A stretch of DNA of 64,000 nucleotides from Flavobacteriaceae bacterium (GTDB taxonomy: Bacteria; Bacteroidota; Bacteroidia; Flavobacteriales; Flavobacteriaceae), in assembly GCA_027082925.1 (NCBI GenBank), contig JALWTD010000011.1, positions 1 through 64,000 on the forward strand, read 5' to 3'. Both the position numbers and the translations under genes were made by a program. Under the pieces are notes generated by a model that was given only the letters and a program-made list of their open reading frames with translations, did no database searches and was not told the DNA's origin. Shown here one piece after another: positions 7,475-16,804 of this stretch (position 1 is the first letter of the stretch; the number at the start of each line of letters is the position of its first letter).

Positions 7475-8809
7475 TTACGGGTTTTTATGTAAATATTTTT
7501 GTTTAAATTTTACAACCAAAATCCCTGCTCTTAGTAGCATCCACACAAAAAAAGCTATCCAAATTCCATACAACTTTAAATCGTAATAATCTCCTATCAA
7601 AAGTACCGGTGTAAAACCTAAAAATGTAGCAAATATTAGTAAGTTTCTAAGCGTTACTGCTTCTGATAGTCCTTTAAAAATTCCATCAAACACAAATGCT
7701 ATTGCATTAATAGGCTGCATTAAAAGAACAATCCAAAATACGCTATAAAACAACTGCAGCACCTGCTCATCTTGCGAAAACAAATGTCCAATTGCTGTGT
7801 AGAAAGCAAGACAACAAAGAGATAAAATTAGCGATATTACCAAAGAGTATCTGCTTAATTTTACACTAAGCTTCCATAATTTTTTATAGTTTTTCTCTCC
7901 TAATAATTTTCCTGACACAATGTTTCCAACACTCGAGTATCCATCAATAAAAAAGGCGAAAAACAACCAAATTTGAAACGCAATTGTTTGTGCTGCTATA
8001 TAACTCTCTCCATATTTTGTAGCATATGAGTTTGCTAAGTACAAAGCAACATTTAAGGCTACGGCTCTTATTATTAAATTAAAACTTATTGCTAATAAAT
8101 TTTTAATTTCTTTATTAAACGGAAATCTTATTCTAAGGCTAAATGGTGTTTTTTGTAAAATTAAAAAAAGTGTAATAACAGCCATTACTGTTTGGGAAAT
8201 AACACTTGCCCAAGCAGCACCCTCAATATGCATAGGAGATACAACCCCATCTATTCCGTAAACTAAAATAATATCTAAACCTACATTTAAAGCCGCACCA
8301 ATAATACTAATTACCATGGGCCAAAAAGTGTTTTGTAAACCTCTAAAAATGCCAAATGCCGAAAACACAAAAAGCGTTAAAGGAAATCCTAAAGCTCTTA
8401 TTTTATAATACGAAACTGAATAATCTAAAATAAGTCCGTGAGCATTATAACTTTTAAAAATTGATTCAGCAAAAAAAACGGTAACCGTGTAAATTAAAAC
8501 ACTTAGCGCTATATTTATGGTAATTATTTGAGCCGGTAATGTGGCTATTTCGTCTAACCTCTTTGCACCTAAATATTTAGATATTGTAGCAGATATTGCT
8601 GACCTTGTTTGGGCTAAAATCCAAACTAAAGCTGAAATAAATGAGCCTGCAATACCCACTGCTGCCAAAGCTTCAGTAGGGTTTGTTTGTATATTTCCAA
8701 CTATCGCTGTATCTGTAATAGATAGTAAAGGTTCTGCTATGCCTGCAATTATAGCCGGTATGGCCAACTTGTTTATTCCTTTAAATGTTATGTTAGATTC
8801 TTTATACAT
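7475..8809 (-). CDS. MATE family efflux transporter (DinF-like)
   Basis: A 444-aa inner-membrane protein with about 12 hydrophobic segments. The start region KLAIPAIIAGIAEPLLSITDTAIVG is the classical MATE motif, with an internal second half beginning around residue 230. MATE proteins export drugs or metabolites by Na+ or H+ antiport. The first-half motif and placement resemble DinF-type members of Bacteroidetes. It lies 3 bp upstream of the enoyl-CoA hydratase gene and overlaps the GNAT stop by 8 nt, so GNAT-MATE-ECH-membrane protein-queD may be one transcript. Substrate unknown. Confidence 0.93.
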   Translation of the reverse strand: MYKESNITFKGINKLAIPAIIAGIAEPLLSITDTAIVGNIQTNPTEALAAVGIAGSFISALVWILAQTRSAISATISKYLGAKRLDEIATLPAQIITINIALSVLIYTVTVFFAESIFKSYNAHGLILDYSVSYYKIRALGFPLTLFVFSAFGIFRGLQNTFWPMVISIIGAALNVGLDIILVYGIDGVVSPMHIEGAAWASVISQTVMAVITLFLILQKTPFSLRIRFPFNKEIKNLLAISFNLIIRAVALNVALYLANSYATKYGESYIAAQTIAFQIWLFFAFFIDGYSSVGNIVSGKLLGEKNYKKLWKLSVKLSRYSLVISLILSLCCLAFYTAIGHLFSQDEQVLQLFYSVFWIVLLMQPINAIAFVFDGIFKGLSEAVTLRNLLIFATFLGFTPVLLIGDYYDLKLYGIWIAFFVWMLLRAGILVVKFKQKYLHKNP

Positions 8810-9311
8810 TTAGTTGTTTTTCGTAACAATAAAATGGCGCTTTACTTTGATTGGGAAAATACACTTTTGATAGTTTTTTATACCCTCGATGTTCATAAAA
8901 CTTTTGATTTCTTTCATTTTCACTAAAAGTGTCCAGCCGTATAGAAACATATTTATTTTTCTTGGCATACGCTTCAGCAAAATCCATTAGTTTTTGTCCA
9001 TATCCCATCGCTTGAAATGTTGGATGAACTGCCAAGCGATGTACATACAAATTCTTTCCTTTTTTAGTCAACCATTTTACAGAAGCATATGCGAGATCTT
9101 CTTCCTCAGTTAAAACAATAATGCCTATAATTTTTCCTGCTTCTTCTAACTTCCACAATTGGTTTAAAACAATATCATTCTTTAATATTTTTATTGACGG
9201 GTAGTTACTACTCCACTGAATAATACCGTTTTTAATCAAATGATTTGCACAATTTTTAGTAATTGAGTATACTTGTTCTAAATCTTTTATAAAAGCCTTT
9301 TTAATTTGCAT
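8802..9311 (-). CDS. GNAT family N-acetyltransferase
   Basis: A 169-aa acetyltransferase. The acetyl-CoA binding motif A is VHRLAVHPTFQAMGYGQKLMDFAE (Q/RxxGxG/A type), preceded by a YASVKW strand, and the motif B region is SIRLDTFSENERNQKFYEHRGYKK. The frame stays open upstream to 9629, but that extension would overlap the divergent stress-protein gene and its promoter. The ATG at 9311, a few bases after a TACATTTG box, starts the family homology (MQIKKA). The 3' end overlaps the MATE start by 8 nt. Acetyl acceptor unknown. Confidence 0.92.
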   Translation of the reverse strand: MQIKKAFIKDLEQVYSITKNCANHLIKNGIIQWSSNYPSIKILKNDIVLNQLWKLEEAGKIIGIIVLTEEEDLAYASVKWLTKKGKNLYVHRLAVHPTFQAMGYGQKLMDFAEAYAKKNKYVSIRLDTFSENERNQKFYEHRGYKKLSKVYFPNQSKAPFYCYEKQLNV

Positions 9312-9318
9312 CGCGATA

Positions 9319-9326
9319 CAAATGTA
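9319..9326 (-). promoter_or_regulatory. -7 box TACATTTG of GNAT gene
   Basis: An exact TAnnTTTG match whose last base is 8 nt from the ATG, giving a leader of only a few nucleotides. It lies back to back with the -7 box of the stress-protein gene. Confidence 0.65.
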
Positions 9327-9337
9327 GTATAAAAGGT

Positions 9338-9345
9338 TATATTTG
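9338..9345 (+). promoter_or_regulatory. -7 box TATATTTG of universal stress protein gene
   Basis: An exact TAnnTTTG match 18 bp before the ATG at 9364. Only 11 bp separate it from the opposing GNAT -7 box, so the two promoters share -33 DNA. Confidence 0.65.
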
Positions 9346-9363
9346 TGAATCAAAATTAAATTT

Positions 9364-10158
9364 ATGAAAACAATTTTAGTACCCGTTGGCTCTCTTGAAA
9401 AAGGAATAAATACATTGCAATACGCTATAGATTTTGCTAAACACATATCGGCAAAAGTGTATGTCATAAAGGTGTATGGTGTAAACAAAGTTGCCGGATC
9501 TATTAAAACTGTTGGAAATATTTTAGCTGAAAACTGTAAAAAAGAATTAAAACAACTCCTTGAAGCGGTTGACCAAAAAAACGTTGATATTACAGCCTCT
9601 ACCATGCACGGAGGTTTAGTAGATAACATTCAATTATTTATAAAAAATATTGATATAGATTTAATTATATCGGCCTCAAATAGAATTGCTAAAGACGAAA
9701 CTGTTTTTATAGGAAATTTAACCGGTAGTATTATAAATAATGTTGATTGCCCTATTATAGTAGTTCCTCCAACATATAAATTTAAGCCTATTAAAACAAT
9801 TTTAATGGCTATAAAATCGGGTGTAATAAAAAGAGATCATATTCTTGACCCACTTTCTTTACTGCTTAAATCTTTTAATGCTAAATTAAATCTATTACAA
9901 GTAATAACACCTAATTTACAAGATGAAGATTTAGTGATTAACGAATCTTTAAACGCTTTAAAATCGACGTTTACAACAAGTGAAAATGCCACAATATTCC
10001 AAGGTGTTTTAGAGCACCTTAATCAAAACAACCCAGATATGCTTTGTGTTATTAGACGAAGAAAAGGGTTTTTTATGAAACTTTGGCAACAGAATATTGT
10101 TAAAAAAGTTGATTTTGAAAGTAGAATTCCGCTACTGGTATTAAGAGGTGCTATTTAA
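9364..10158 (+). CDS. Universal stress protein, tandem UspA domains
   Basis: A 264-aa cytoplasmic protein with two UspA-type halves. The first (1-138) begins MKTILVPVGSLEKG and ends in the nucleotide-loop-like region GNLTGSIINNVDCPIIVVPP, close to the G-2x-G-9x-G(S/T) ATP-binding pattern. The second half (about 143-264) begins KTILMAIKSG and lacks the clear loop. Tandem Usp proteins of this size are common in Flavobacteria; their role is general stress survival. Its 3' end overlaps that of the convergent hydrolase gene by 8 nt. Confidence 0.9.
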   Translation: MKTILVPVGSLEKGINTLQYAIDFAKHISAKVYVIKVYGVNKVAGSIKTVGNILAENCKKELKQLLEAVDQKNVDITASTMHGGLVDNIQLFIKNIDIDLIISASNRIAKDETVFIGNLTGSIINNVDCPIIVVPPTYKFKPIKTILMAIKSGVIKRDHILDPLSLLLKSFNAKLNLLQVITPNLQDEDLVINESLNALKSTFTTSENATIFQGVLEHLNQNNPDMLCVIRRRKGFFMKLWQQNIVKKVDFESRIPLLVLRGAI

Positions 10159-10993
10159 TAAACTGAATACTCTTTTGTACCACGGCTTTTAAATCTTTTG
10201 GCAACTCTTTAGCTATCCAAGGGTGTGCGCTTCCTAGAGTATGATTCATATCTTTAACAACAAACAATTCACTGTTAGGATTCCATTTATGCATATTCTC
10301 TGCCTCTGCAACGGTAACTACAGAATCTCCTGTGCCGGCTACAATTAAATATGGTATTTTTAAACTCTCAACAGCTCGTTGTATGGTTAACCTATCCTCA
10401 TTGGTTTTAAAATTTTCATAGAATTGGTACAAATGAGGCATTTTTTGATTTGTTCGTGAGTTTAATACATAAAACACATTTTTCTTTTTCCACTGCTCTA
10501 ACTCTTCTCCTTTAGGAAATCGAGATGCATAATCAGATACTCCATTCCAGGAAATTACATTGGCTATTTTATTGTTTTCTGAAGCTTTAATAGTTACAAT
10601 ACCTCCACCTCTAGAATGTCCTATTAGAGTTATGTTGTTTTTGTCTATTTCATCACTAAAAGTTTCTTCTTGTAGTAACCACTGAATTACATCTTCTAAA
10701 TCGTCTAATTCTATTGTAAAATTATTTTTACCAAAAGCCCCCAAATCTGGGAAATCTATGGGGTTTTCTAGTGTACCTCCATTATGAGAAAAATTAAACT
10801 TTACAAAAAACACATTATTTTCAGCAAATGTTTCTGCCATGTTATTCCAAGCACCCCAATCTTTAAATCCTTTGTATCCGTGACAAAATATTACCACCGG
10901 TTTTTGTTGTCCGTTATTTTTAAATAAAACATCGGTTAAAATAGGTTTGCTATGTTGTGTGCTTTTAATTACTAGGTTACTTAATTTTTTCAT
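10151..10993 (-). CDS. Alpha/beta hydrolase
   Basis: A 280-aa serine hydrolase of the dienelactone hydrolase/esterase type. The nucleophile elbow is GHSRGG (Ser127), the oxyanion strand is VVIFCHGYKGFKDWG, a probable acid Asp lies in VAGTGDSVV (about 219), and the catalytic His is in DMNHTLGS (about 251). There is no signal peptide, so it is cytoplasmic. Its start is 8 bp after the AddB-like gene stop, suggesting co-transcription. Substrate not predictable. Confidence 0.9.
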   Translation of the reverse strand: MKKLSNLVIKSTQHSKPILTDVLFKNNGQQKPVVIFCHGYKGFKDWGAWNNMAETFAENNVFFVKFNFSHNGGTLENPIDFPDLGAFGKNNFTIELDDLEDVIQWLLQEETFSDEIDKNNITLIGHSRGGGIVTIKASENNKIANVISWNGVSDYASRFPKGEELEQWKKKNVFYVLNSRTNQKMPHLYQFYENFKTNEDRLTIQRAVESLKIPYLIVAGTGDSVVTVAEAENMHKWNPNSELFVVKDMNHTLGSAHPWIAKELPKDLKAVVQKSIQFIK

Positions 10994-11001
10994 TTTATCT
11001 A

Positions 11002-13743
11002 TTAAAATGGTTTATTTTTATTTTGAATGAATGGTTGTTTTGGGTTTAAGATGTCTAAAATAAATAGCTTCATTTCATCCATAAAATTGTTTATTCGCTC
11101 TTCGGTTATTATACAATCTACTGTAGAAGATTTTTCTGAAAAATTCATTTTTAAAAACCCCGATTTTAAATTTTTAAAAGAAACTATACCTGCTTGAAGC
11201 ATTTTAGGGTGCTTTTTTAGATTTGAAGTATATAAAAATGAATACAACATTACTTGCATCGCTTTTGCATACTTATAATCTGTAGGAATAACGCTAAAAT
11301 CGTTTATTTTTAAATTTCTTGCTTCTACCTTTCCTGTTTTGTAATCAATAATTCGGGTTTCTCCATCTAGCTCATCTATTCTGTCTACAAACCCTCTTAT
11401 TGCAATAGGATAATCTACCCCCTCAACTTGAATTTGAGCTGTTAGCGGCTCTTCTAAGGCTATTATTTTTAACTGTTTGTTTTGCTTAACCGATTCAAGT
11501 TCCTGATTTAAAAATTTCTTTATATAATCTTTAGAAACTTCAACTATCAATTTATTTTTACCGGTACTCACATCTCCTTTCTTATAATATTTTTCAAAAG
11601 CCCTAACAAGTAGTTCTTCTATTTTCCCTAACATGTGTTTAATATCCTCTTCCTGTACAAATTTGCCCACAAACGGCTTATACATTTCTTCAAGGACACT
11701 GTGAATTACTGTACCCATTGTATTTGTAGCAACCGTTTCTTCAACATCATCAACTTCACTTATTTTTAATATTTTACGTTCATAAAATTCAATTGGGTCG
11801 TACAAATACGAAGATAGTGCCGAAGGTGAAATTCCTTTTGTAAACAATTCCTCCAATCTTTTTAAAACTTCAGGTGTTTTTTCCACACTTAAATCTGGCA
11901 AATCTGTTTTTTGAAGTTTTGGAGCTACTACTGTTTTTATAATAGAAGGGTTTTCCATTTCTAAACGAGTTAAAAACCTACTTTTTTCTCCAGATCCGTA
12001 ACCATCTGTTTCTGTATTGTACAAAAGGTATGTTTTTTTTGCTCGGAGTAATAAGCGTTGAAAATGATATGAGAAAATTGCATCTTTTTCTTGATATGTT
12101 GGTAATTCAAAATGCTTTTTTACATCAAACGGAATAAATGAAAATTCTTTTTTCCCTCCCGGTAAAATACCTTCATTTACAGATGTGATTATTAGTGTTT
12201 CAAAATCTAACACTCGTGTTTCAAGCATCCCCATTAATTGTAGTCCTTGCAAAGGTTCTCCTTGAAAAGAGAGTTTTTCATTTTTTAAAACCTGCCTGTA
12301 AAATAGGAGTAGCGTTTTTATATCTTTAATATGCTTGTACTTTAAGTTTAAAACTTCTAACTGTTTAAACACTTTGTAAAACCTAAATAGCTGTTCTTTT
12401 TCTATTCCTGAAACTGTTTGTTTTAACGCTAAAATAAGTGTAATGCATTTATCTATTAATTTATCTACATCATCAAAAAAACCAAATATAGAAAACAGTA
12501 ATGACACTTTTTCTTCTTCTTGTGAAGAAAGAGGTTTTGTTAAGTCTTCAATAGCTAAGAATATCCTGTTTTCACTTTTAATGTGGGCATTTATTTTTTG
12601 TAATTCTTTATACGCTAATTTGTGTAAATATGGCTCGCTTATAATGTTTAAAATGTCTTTATAATAGAACTGTTGTGAGGCTGATTTATTAAATTTTTCC
12701 TGATTTATATGTAATTGAAATAGTTTTTCAAATAACGAAGCTATAGGCATATCGCATAATGGATAACCCATAGTAATATTAATCTCACCTACTGTTTCTG
12801 GCAGCGAACTTAAAACAATTGATAATAAATTTTCATCGGCTAAAACAAAAGCAGTTTTACTAAAATTAACCGTTTTAGCTAATAATTCTCCTGCATATTT
12901 AATTTGAGTTATGTTTTTAGGAGCTCCTATTATTTGAATATCTTTATTGTTTAAATCAAAATCGTTCTCCCACAAAAATGGGTTGTTGTTGTAGTAGGTC
13001 CATTCGTTTTTGTATTTCCTAAAAAAAGTGCCTGCTTCATTAGCCGGTTCCATAAAAGATTTATGAGTGTCCCAATAAATAGTAGCTATATTATTGTTTA
13101 ATAATTCTTGAATGATGTATTCCTCTGCTTTATTTAATGCATTAAATCCTACAAAAACCACTTTCTTATCAAGGTTACTATCTATATAAAACTCTAGATT
13201 ATTAGTTGCTTCTCTATATATGAGCCCTTGATATCCATATTTATTTTCTTTTAACCTATGGTATAAATTATTGTACAGCAACTCTAAATCTGAAAAAAAA
13301 GAAAGGTGTTTTTTAGATAGTTCACTAGGGTTTTCATTTTGAAACCACCTTTTTAGTTTTTCAATATCTTTAAGATTTGAAAACAATTTATGCTGATCTA
13401 CTAAATAACTGTCTATTTCGTTAAAATCGTGTAGGGCTATTGTTGCCCATTGAGAAAAGGTGTCAAAAGAATCTATTTTTTCTTGTGACATGCTTTGTTT
13501 ATAAATAGCATAAAACTCAAATAATAGTTGCGTTGTATCTATTAATTTTATGTCTGCTAATATTTGAATGTAATTTTCAATGCTTATGATTTGAGGTAAA
13601 AACGAAGTTTTGTTTACTTTTTTTATAAACTCATCTTTCAAAAAAACACAAGCACGTTGGCTGGGTAGTACAATGGTTAAATTGGAGAAATTGGTGTGCT
13701 CTGCAATAATTACGTTTACAACTTTTGAAATAAATGATTTCAT
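11002..13743 (-). CDS. AddB-like PD-(D/E)XK nuclease/helicase-family protein
   Basis: A 913-aa protein of the AddB/RexB type, the second subunit of the Bacteroidetes AddAB-like recombination nuclease that processes double-strand breaks. The N-terminal part starts with the degenerate helicase-like motif LTIVLPSQRACVFLKDEF and lacks a normal Walker A (no GKS/T). The C-terminal nuclease has the RecB-family signature [11 protein letters not shown] with upstream GTVIHSVLEEMY and GFVDRID. The AddA-like partner lies at 18034-21168 on the same strand, separated by two OmpA genes and kbl. Confidence 0.9.
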   Translation of the reverse strand: MKSFISKVVNVIIAEHTNFSNLTIVLPSQRACVFLKDEFIKKVNKTSFLPQIISIENYIQILADIKLIDTTQLLFEFYAIYKQSMSQEKIDSFDTFSQWATIALHDFNEIDSYLVDQHKLFSNLKDIEKLKRWFQNENPSELSKKHLSFFSDLELLYNNLYHRLKENKYGYQGLIYREATNNLEFYIDSNLDKKVVFVGFNALNKAEEYIIQELLNNNIATIYWDTHKSFMEPANEAGTFFRKYKNEWTYYNNNPFLWENDFDLNNKDIQIIGAPKNITQIKYAGELLAKTVNFSKTAFVLADENLLSIVLSSLPETVGEINITMGYPLCDMPIASLFEKLFQLHINQEKFNKSASQQFYYKDILNIISEPYLHKLAYKELQKINAHIKSENRIFLAIEDLTKPLSSQEEEKVSLLFSIFGFFDDVDKLIDKCITLILALKQTVSGIEKEQLFRFYKVFKQLEVLNLKYKHIKDIKTLLLFYRQVLKNEKLSFQGEPLQGLQLMGMLETRVLDFETLIITSVNEGILPGGKKEFSFIPFDVKKHFELPTYQEKDAIFSYHFQRLLLRAKKTYLLYNTETDGYGSGEKSRFLTRLEMENPSIIKTVVAPKLQKTDLPDLSVEKTPEVLKRLEELFTKGISPSALSSYLYDPIEFYERKILKISEVDDVEETVATNTMGTVIHSVLEEMYKPFVGKFVQEEDIKHMLGKIEELLVRAFEKYYKKGDVSTGKNKLIVEVSKDYIKKFLNQELESVKQNKQLKIIALEEPLTAQIQVEGVDYPIAIRGFVDRIDELDGETRIIDYKTGKVEARNLKINDFSVIPTDYKYAKAMQVMLYSFLYTSNLKKHPKMLQAGIVSFKNLKSGFLKMNFSEKSSTVDCIITEERINNFMDEMKLFILDILNPKQPFIQNKNKPF

Positions 13744-13769
13744 ATAATTTTTTTACATCCCTTAAAAAT

Positions 13770-13803
13770 AAAAAAGCCATTTCAAATGAGATGGCTTTTT
13801 TTA
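13770..13803. terminator. Intrinsic terminator between AddB-like gene and ompA-1
   Basis: The stem AAAAAAGCCATTTC/GAGATGGCTTTTTT has a short loop and A and T tracts on both sides. On the minus strand it ends the OmpA-family gene at 13822. Confidence 0.85.
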
Positions 13804-13821
13804 AAATATTTTTTTAGAATC

Positions 13822-15213
13822 TTAGTTTACAATTTTAATTTCAACACGCCTATTCTTAGCACGTCCTTCTTTTGTGTCATTTGAAGCGATAGGTTTTGTT
13901 TCTCCAAAACTTTTAATTGTAAAGTTTTCTTTGTTTACGCCTCTTGAAACCAAGTAGTTTACTATTTTATTAGCTCTCCTTAACGAAAGTTCTAGGTTAG
14001 ATTCTTCCGTGCCAATTCTATCAGTATGACCTTCTATTAAAAATTTTAAATGGTTATACGTTCTCATTAACTCGGCTATTTGATTTAGGTTGTTTTCGTA
14101 TTTAGCATAAAATATATCTGTTCCCGGTAAAAATAGGATGTCACTTGCTAAAACAGCGAGTTTAACTTCGAGTTCTTTTTTGTTATCCGGACAACCATTA
14201 TTTGATATTGGGCCGGGCTTTAATTTACATTTATCAAGTTTATCTATAACGCCATCTAAATCTGTATCTACTTCAGGACAACCATTGTTTGATATTGGAC
14301 CTGGTATTTTAGGGCATGCGTCCTTCATATCTATAATTCCATCTCTATCAAAATCAGGACAACCATTCAGTTTAGGGCTTCCTTTTACGAGTGGACATTT
14401 ATCGTACTTATCTCTTACACCATCATTATCTGTGTCTGGACAACCTTTTAAGGCTTTTGTTCCATAAACTGTTGGGCAAAGATCATCTGCATCTGGAATA
14501 CCATCTTGATCTGCATCTGGACAGCCTCCTAATTCTTTTAGCCCAGCTATTTCAGGACAGTTATCTTCATTGTCTTTAACTCCATCTCCATCTTTATCAT
14601 GACTTCCTAACTTGTACACAATGCTAAATGAGTGCTGGAAATGTCTGTACTTATCATTATCAAATAAATGCTTATACTCTGTCTGAATGTTAACACCCCA
14701 GTTTTTATAAACCCATAATTTAGTTCCTAAACCACCATTAAATGCCGGTGAGCTTTTAGAACCGATAATATTAACACCTCCTCCAATTATAACATATGGG
14801 TCAAACCAAGATGTTTCTCCAATTACATTATTTAAATCGTAGTTAAAATTAATGTCTGTTTGAAAGTAAGAAAGGCTATTATTAAGCTTAACATTTCCCC
14901 ATTGGGTGATTTTATTAATACTTGCTGAAAGAACTACATTAAAATTTTTATTGATATACCTTCCTATTGTTAATTTTGTTGGAGCAGTAACGTAATTATA
15001 ATGATTATTTAAATTAAAAAATTGATCAAACCAAACCGTTTCCAATCCAATATCTGTTTTCATTCCGCTGATATTTACAGAATAAAAATCAACAGCATTA
15101 ATTCCAAAACCTATTAGCCAAGGGTTTTCTTTATCTTGACTTCTTACGCTGGTTGAAGTAATTATAATAACGAAAAAAAGTATTGTTTTTTTTAGTAATG
15201 TATTCATTTTCAT
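13822..15213 (-). CDS. OmpA family protein with TSP type-3 repeats (copy 1)
   Basis: A 463-aa outer-membrane protein. It has a signal peptide (about 1-25, ending SVRSQ) and an N-terminal 8-strand-type barrel (about 26-205) opening NPWLIGFGINAVDFY. A run of Asp-rich calcium-binding thrombospondin type-3 repeats follows (about 208-345, DxDxDGxxDxxDxCP pattern with GCPD). The C-terminal OmpA peptidoglycan-binding domain (about 355-463) contains IEGHTDRIGTEESNLELSLRRA and [11 protein letters not shown]. It anchors the outer membrane to peptidoglycan. It is a close paralogue of 15328-16698, and its barrel matches that of 21207-21821. Terminators lie on both sides, so it is probably a single-gene unit. 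Confidence 0.94.
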   Translation of the reverse strand: MKMNTLLKKTILFFVIIITSTSVRSQDKENPWLIGFGINAVDFYSVNISGMKTDIGLETVWFDQFFNLNNHYNYVTAPTKLTIGRYINKNFNVVLSASINKITQWGNVKLNNSLSYFQTDINFNYDLNNVIGETSWFDPYVIIGGGVNIIGSKSSPAFNGGLGTKLWVYKNWGVNIQTEYKHLFDNDKYRHFQHSFSIVYKLGSHDKDGDGVKDNEDNCPEIAGLKELGGCPDADQDGIPDADDLCPTVYGTKALKGCPDTDNDGVRDKYDKCPLVKGSPKLNGCPDFDRDGIIDMKDACPKIPGPISNNGCPEVDTDLDGVIDKLDKCKLKPGPISNNGCPDNKKELEVKLAVLASDILFLPGTDIFYAKYENNLNQIAELMRTYNHLKFLIEGHTDRIGTEESNLELSLRRANKIVNYLVSRGVNKENFTIKSFGETKPIASNDTKEGRAKNRRVEIKIVN

Positions 15214-15270
15214 ATGATTATTTTCTACTAAGTTAAGTTGGAAAGGTTAAATCACAAAGTTTTTGATAAC

Positions 15271-15304
15271 AAAAAAAGCCATTCGTTAACGAATGGCTTT
15301 TTTT
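15271..15304. terminator. Intrinsic terminator between the two ompA genes
   Basis: A perfect stem AAAAAAAGCCATTCG/CGAATGGCTTTTTTT around a short centre TTAA, with A and T tracts on both sides. It ends the ompA gene at 15328. Confidence 0.88.
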
Positions 15305-15327
15305 ATGTATTAAAAGGTTAAATTTTG

Positions 15328-16698
15328 TTAGTCAACTAACTTTACTTCAACTCTTCTGTTTTTAGCTCTACCAGCTCTTGTTTTGTTAGAAGCTATTGGC
15401 ATTTCTTCACCATAACCTTTAGCAGTTAAGTTGCTTGAAGATACTCCTTTAGAAATTAAGTAATCTCTTACAGCGTTAGCTCTATCATCAGATAGTTCTA
15501 AGTTACGTTTTTTGCTTCCTGTACTATCTGCGTGTCCAGAAATACTAAATTTAGCTGTTGGATATTTTACCATAATTTGAGCAACCTCATCTAATTTTGC
15601 AAGAGTTTCGTCTTTAAAACTTGCTTTTCCTGTTTCAAAGTAAACAGTTTTAAATAACTCTTCTAATTTAGCTACTTCTTCTTTTGTAATTTCAGGACAA
15701 CCGTTATTAGATGCAGGTCCTGCTTCATTAACACAGTCATCATCTTTATCTAATACACCGTCACCATCTGTATCTGGCCAAGGACATCCTTTGTTTTCTT
15801 TTGGTCCAGCTACTTCAGGACAAGCGTCATTTTTGTCGATTAAGCCGTCACCATCTGTATCAGGACAACCGTTGTTTGCTTTTGTTCCTTTAACGTTTGG
15901 ACAAGCATCGTCTTTATCTGCAATACCATCTTCATCAGCATCAGGACAACCATTTAAAGTTGCTAAACCAGCAACGTTTGGACAAGCGTCTTTAGAATCA
16001 ATAATTCCATCGTTATCAGAATCAGGACAACCGTTAAATTCAGCTAATCCAAATACTTCAGGACAAGCATCAAATTTGTCATATACACCATCTCCATCAG
16101 TATCAGTTCCTCCAAATTTGAAAACAATTCCTGCTGAGTGTTGGAAATGTTGAACGATTTGGCTATCAAAAGTGTGTTTGTATTTTGTTTCGATATTAAA
16201 TCCGAAGTTATCACTAAACCAAATGTTTAAACCTAAACCTCCGTTAAATGTAGCAGTTCCTAACTTGTCTAACCAAGTATAACCACCACCAACAGATACA
16301 TAAGGATCAAATTTAGCACTTTCACCAAAAACTCTGTTTAAATCATACTTAAGTGCTCCATCTAAACCGAAGTAAGATAAATCACTTGTTACATTGTCAC
16401 CAATTTTGGTTATTCTGTTAAATGTTCCTGCTGCTTGGAAGCTAAATCCATCATTGATATACATCCCTGCAGATAATTTAGTTGCTGCAGCCACAATATT
16501 GTAGTGATCACCTACATTAGAGAACTCATTAAACCAAGATCCATGACCTGTAAGACCCGGGTTTGTTGGGTAAAAATCTACTGCATTAAAACCAATGCCT
16601 AACGTAAAAGGATTATTTTCATCCTGTGCATTTACATTGCTGAAACCAGTAATTAATAATAAAGCCAATATGGCTACTTTTAAATGTTTCATTTTCAA
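15328..16698 (-). CDS. OmpA family protein with TSP type-3 repeats (copy 2)
   Basis: A 456-aa outer-membrane protein with the same domain order as its downstream neighbour. A signal peptide (about 1-24, ending NVNAQ) is followed by a barrel beginning [16 protein letters not shown]. About five to six Asp-rich TSP3 repeats (205-335) follow, then an OmpA domain (about 340-456, [22 protein letters not shown] and [13 protein letters not shown]). Codon choice is more GC-rich and regular than in neighbours, which may reflect high expression. It has its own TATTTTTG promoter and its own terminator, fitting an abundant structural envelope protein. Confidence 0.95.
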   Translation of the reverse strand: MKMKHLKVAILALLLITGFSNVNAQDENNPFTLGIGFNAVDFYPTNPGLTGHGSWFNEFSNVGDHYNIVAAATKLSAGMYINDGFSFQAAGTFNRITKIGDNVTSDLSYFGLDGALKYDLNRVFGESAKFDPYVSVGGGYTWLDKLGTATFNGGLGLNIWFSDNFGFNIETKYKHTFDSQIVQHFQHSAGIVFKFGGTDTDGDGVYDKFDACPEVFGLAEFNGCPDSDNDGIIDSKDACPNVAGLATLNGCPDADEDGIADKDDACPNVKGTKANNGCPDTDGDGLIDKNDACPEVAGPKENKGCPWPDTDGDGVLDKDDDCVNEAGPASNNGCPEITKEEVAKLEELFKTVYFETGKASFKDETLAKLDEVAQIMVKYPTAKFSISGHADSTGSKKRNLELSDDRANAVRDYLISKGVSSSNLTAKGYGEEMPIASNKTRAGRAKNRRVEVKLVD

Positions 16699-16758
16699 AA
16701 ATTTAAATTTAATGTTCTTTATTTATAAAAATAAACTACAATAGCTTATTTACAAGGG

Positions 16759-16766
16759 CAAAAATA
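16759..16766 (-). promoter_or_regulatory. -7 box TATTTTTG of ompA copy 2
   Basis: An exact TAnnTTTG match 61 bp before the ATG, in the gap after kbl. It predicts a leader of about 55 nt. No TTG at 17-23 bp upstream. Confidence 0.6.
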
Positions 16767-16804
16767 CAAAATTATATTAAAAATAATGTTGTTTTATCAA
16801 TTTT

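Noticed and set aside
9312-9629. 106-residue N-terminal extension of the GNAT protein
   Set aside because: It is antisense to the stress-protein gene and overlaps its promoter; acetyltransferase homology begins at the ATG 9311, next to a -7 box.
14138-14467. Open frame of 109 codons on the plus strand
   Set aside because: It is a shadow of the Asp-rich TSP3 repeats on the minus strand; repetitive Ser/Pro content and no promoter.
15791-16153. Open frame of 120 codons on the plus strand
   Set aside because: It is the same artefact opposite the TSP3 repeats of the second OmpA protein.
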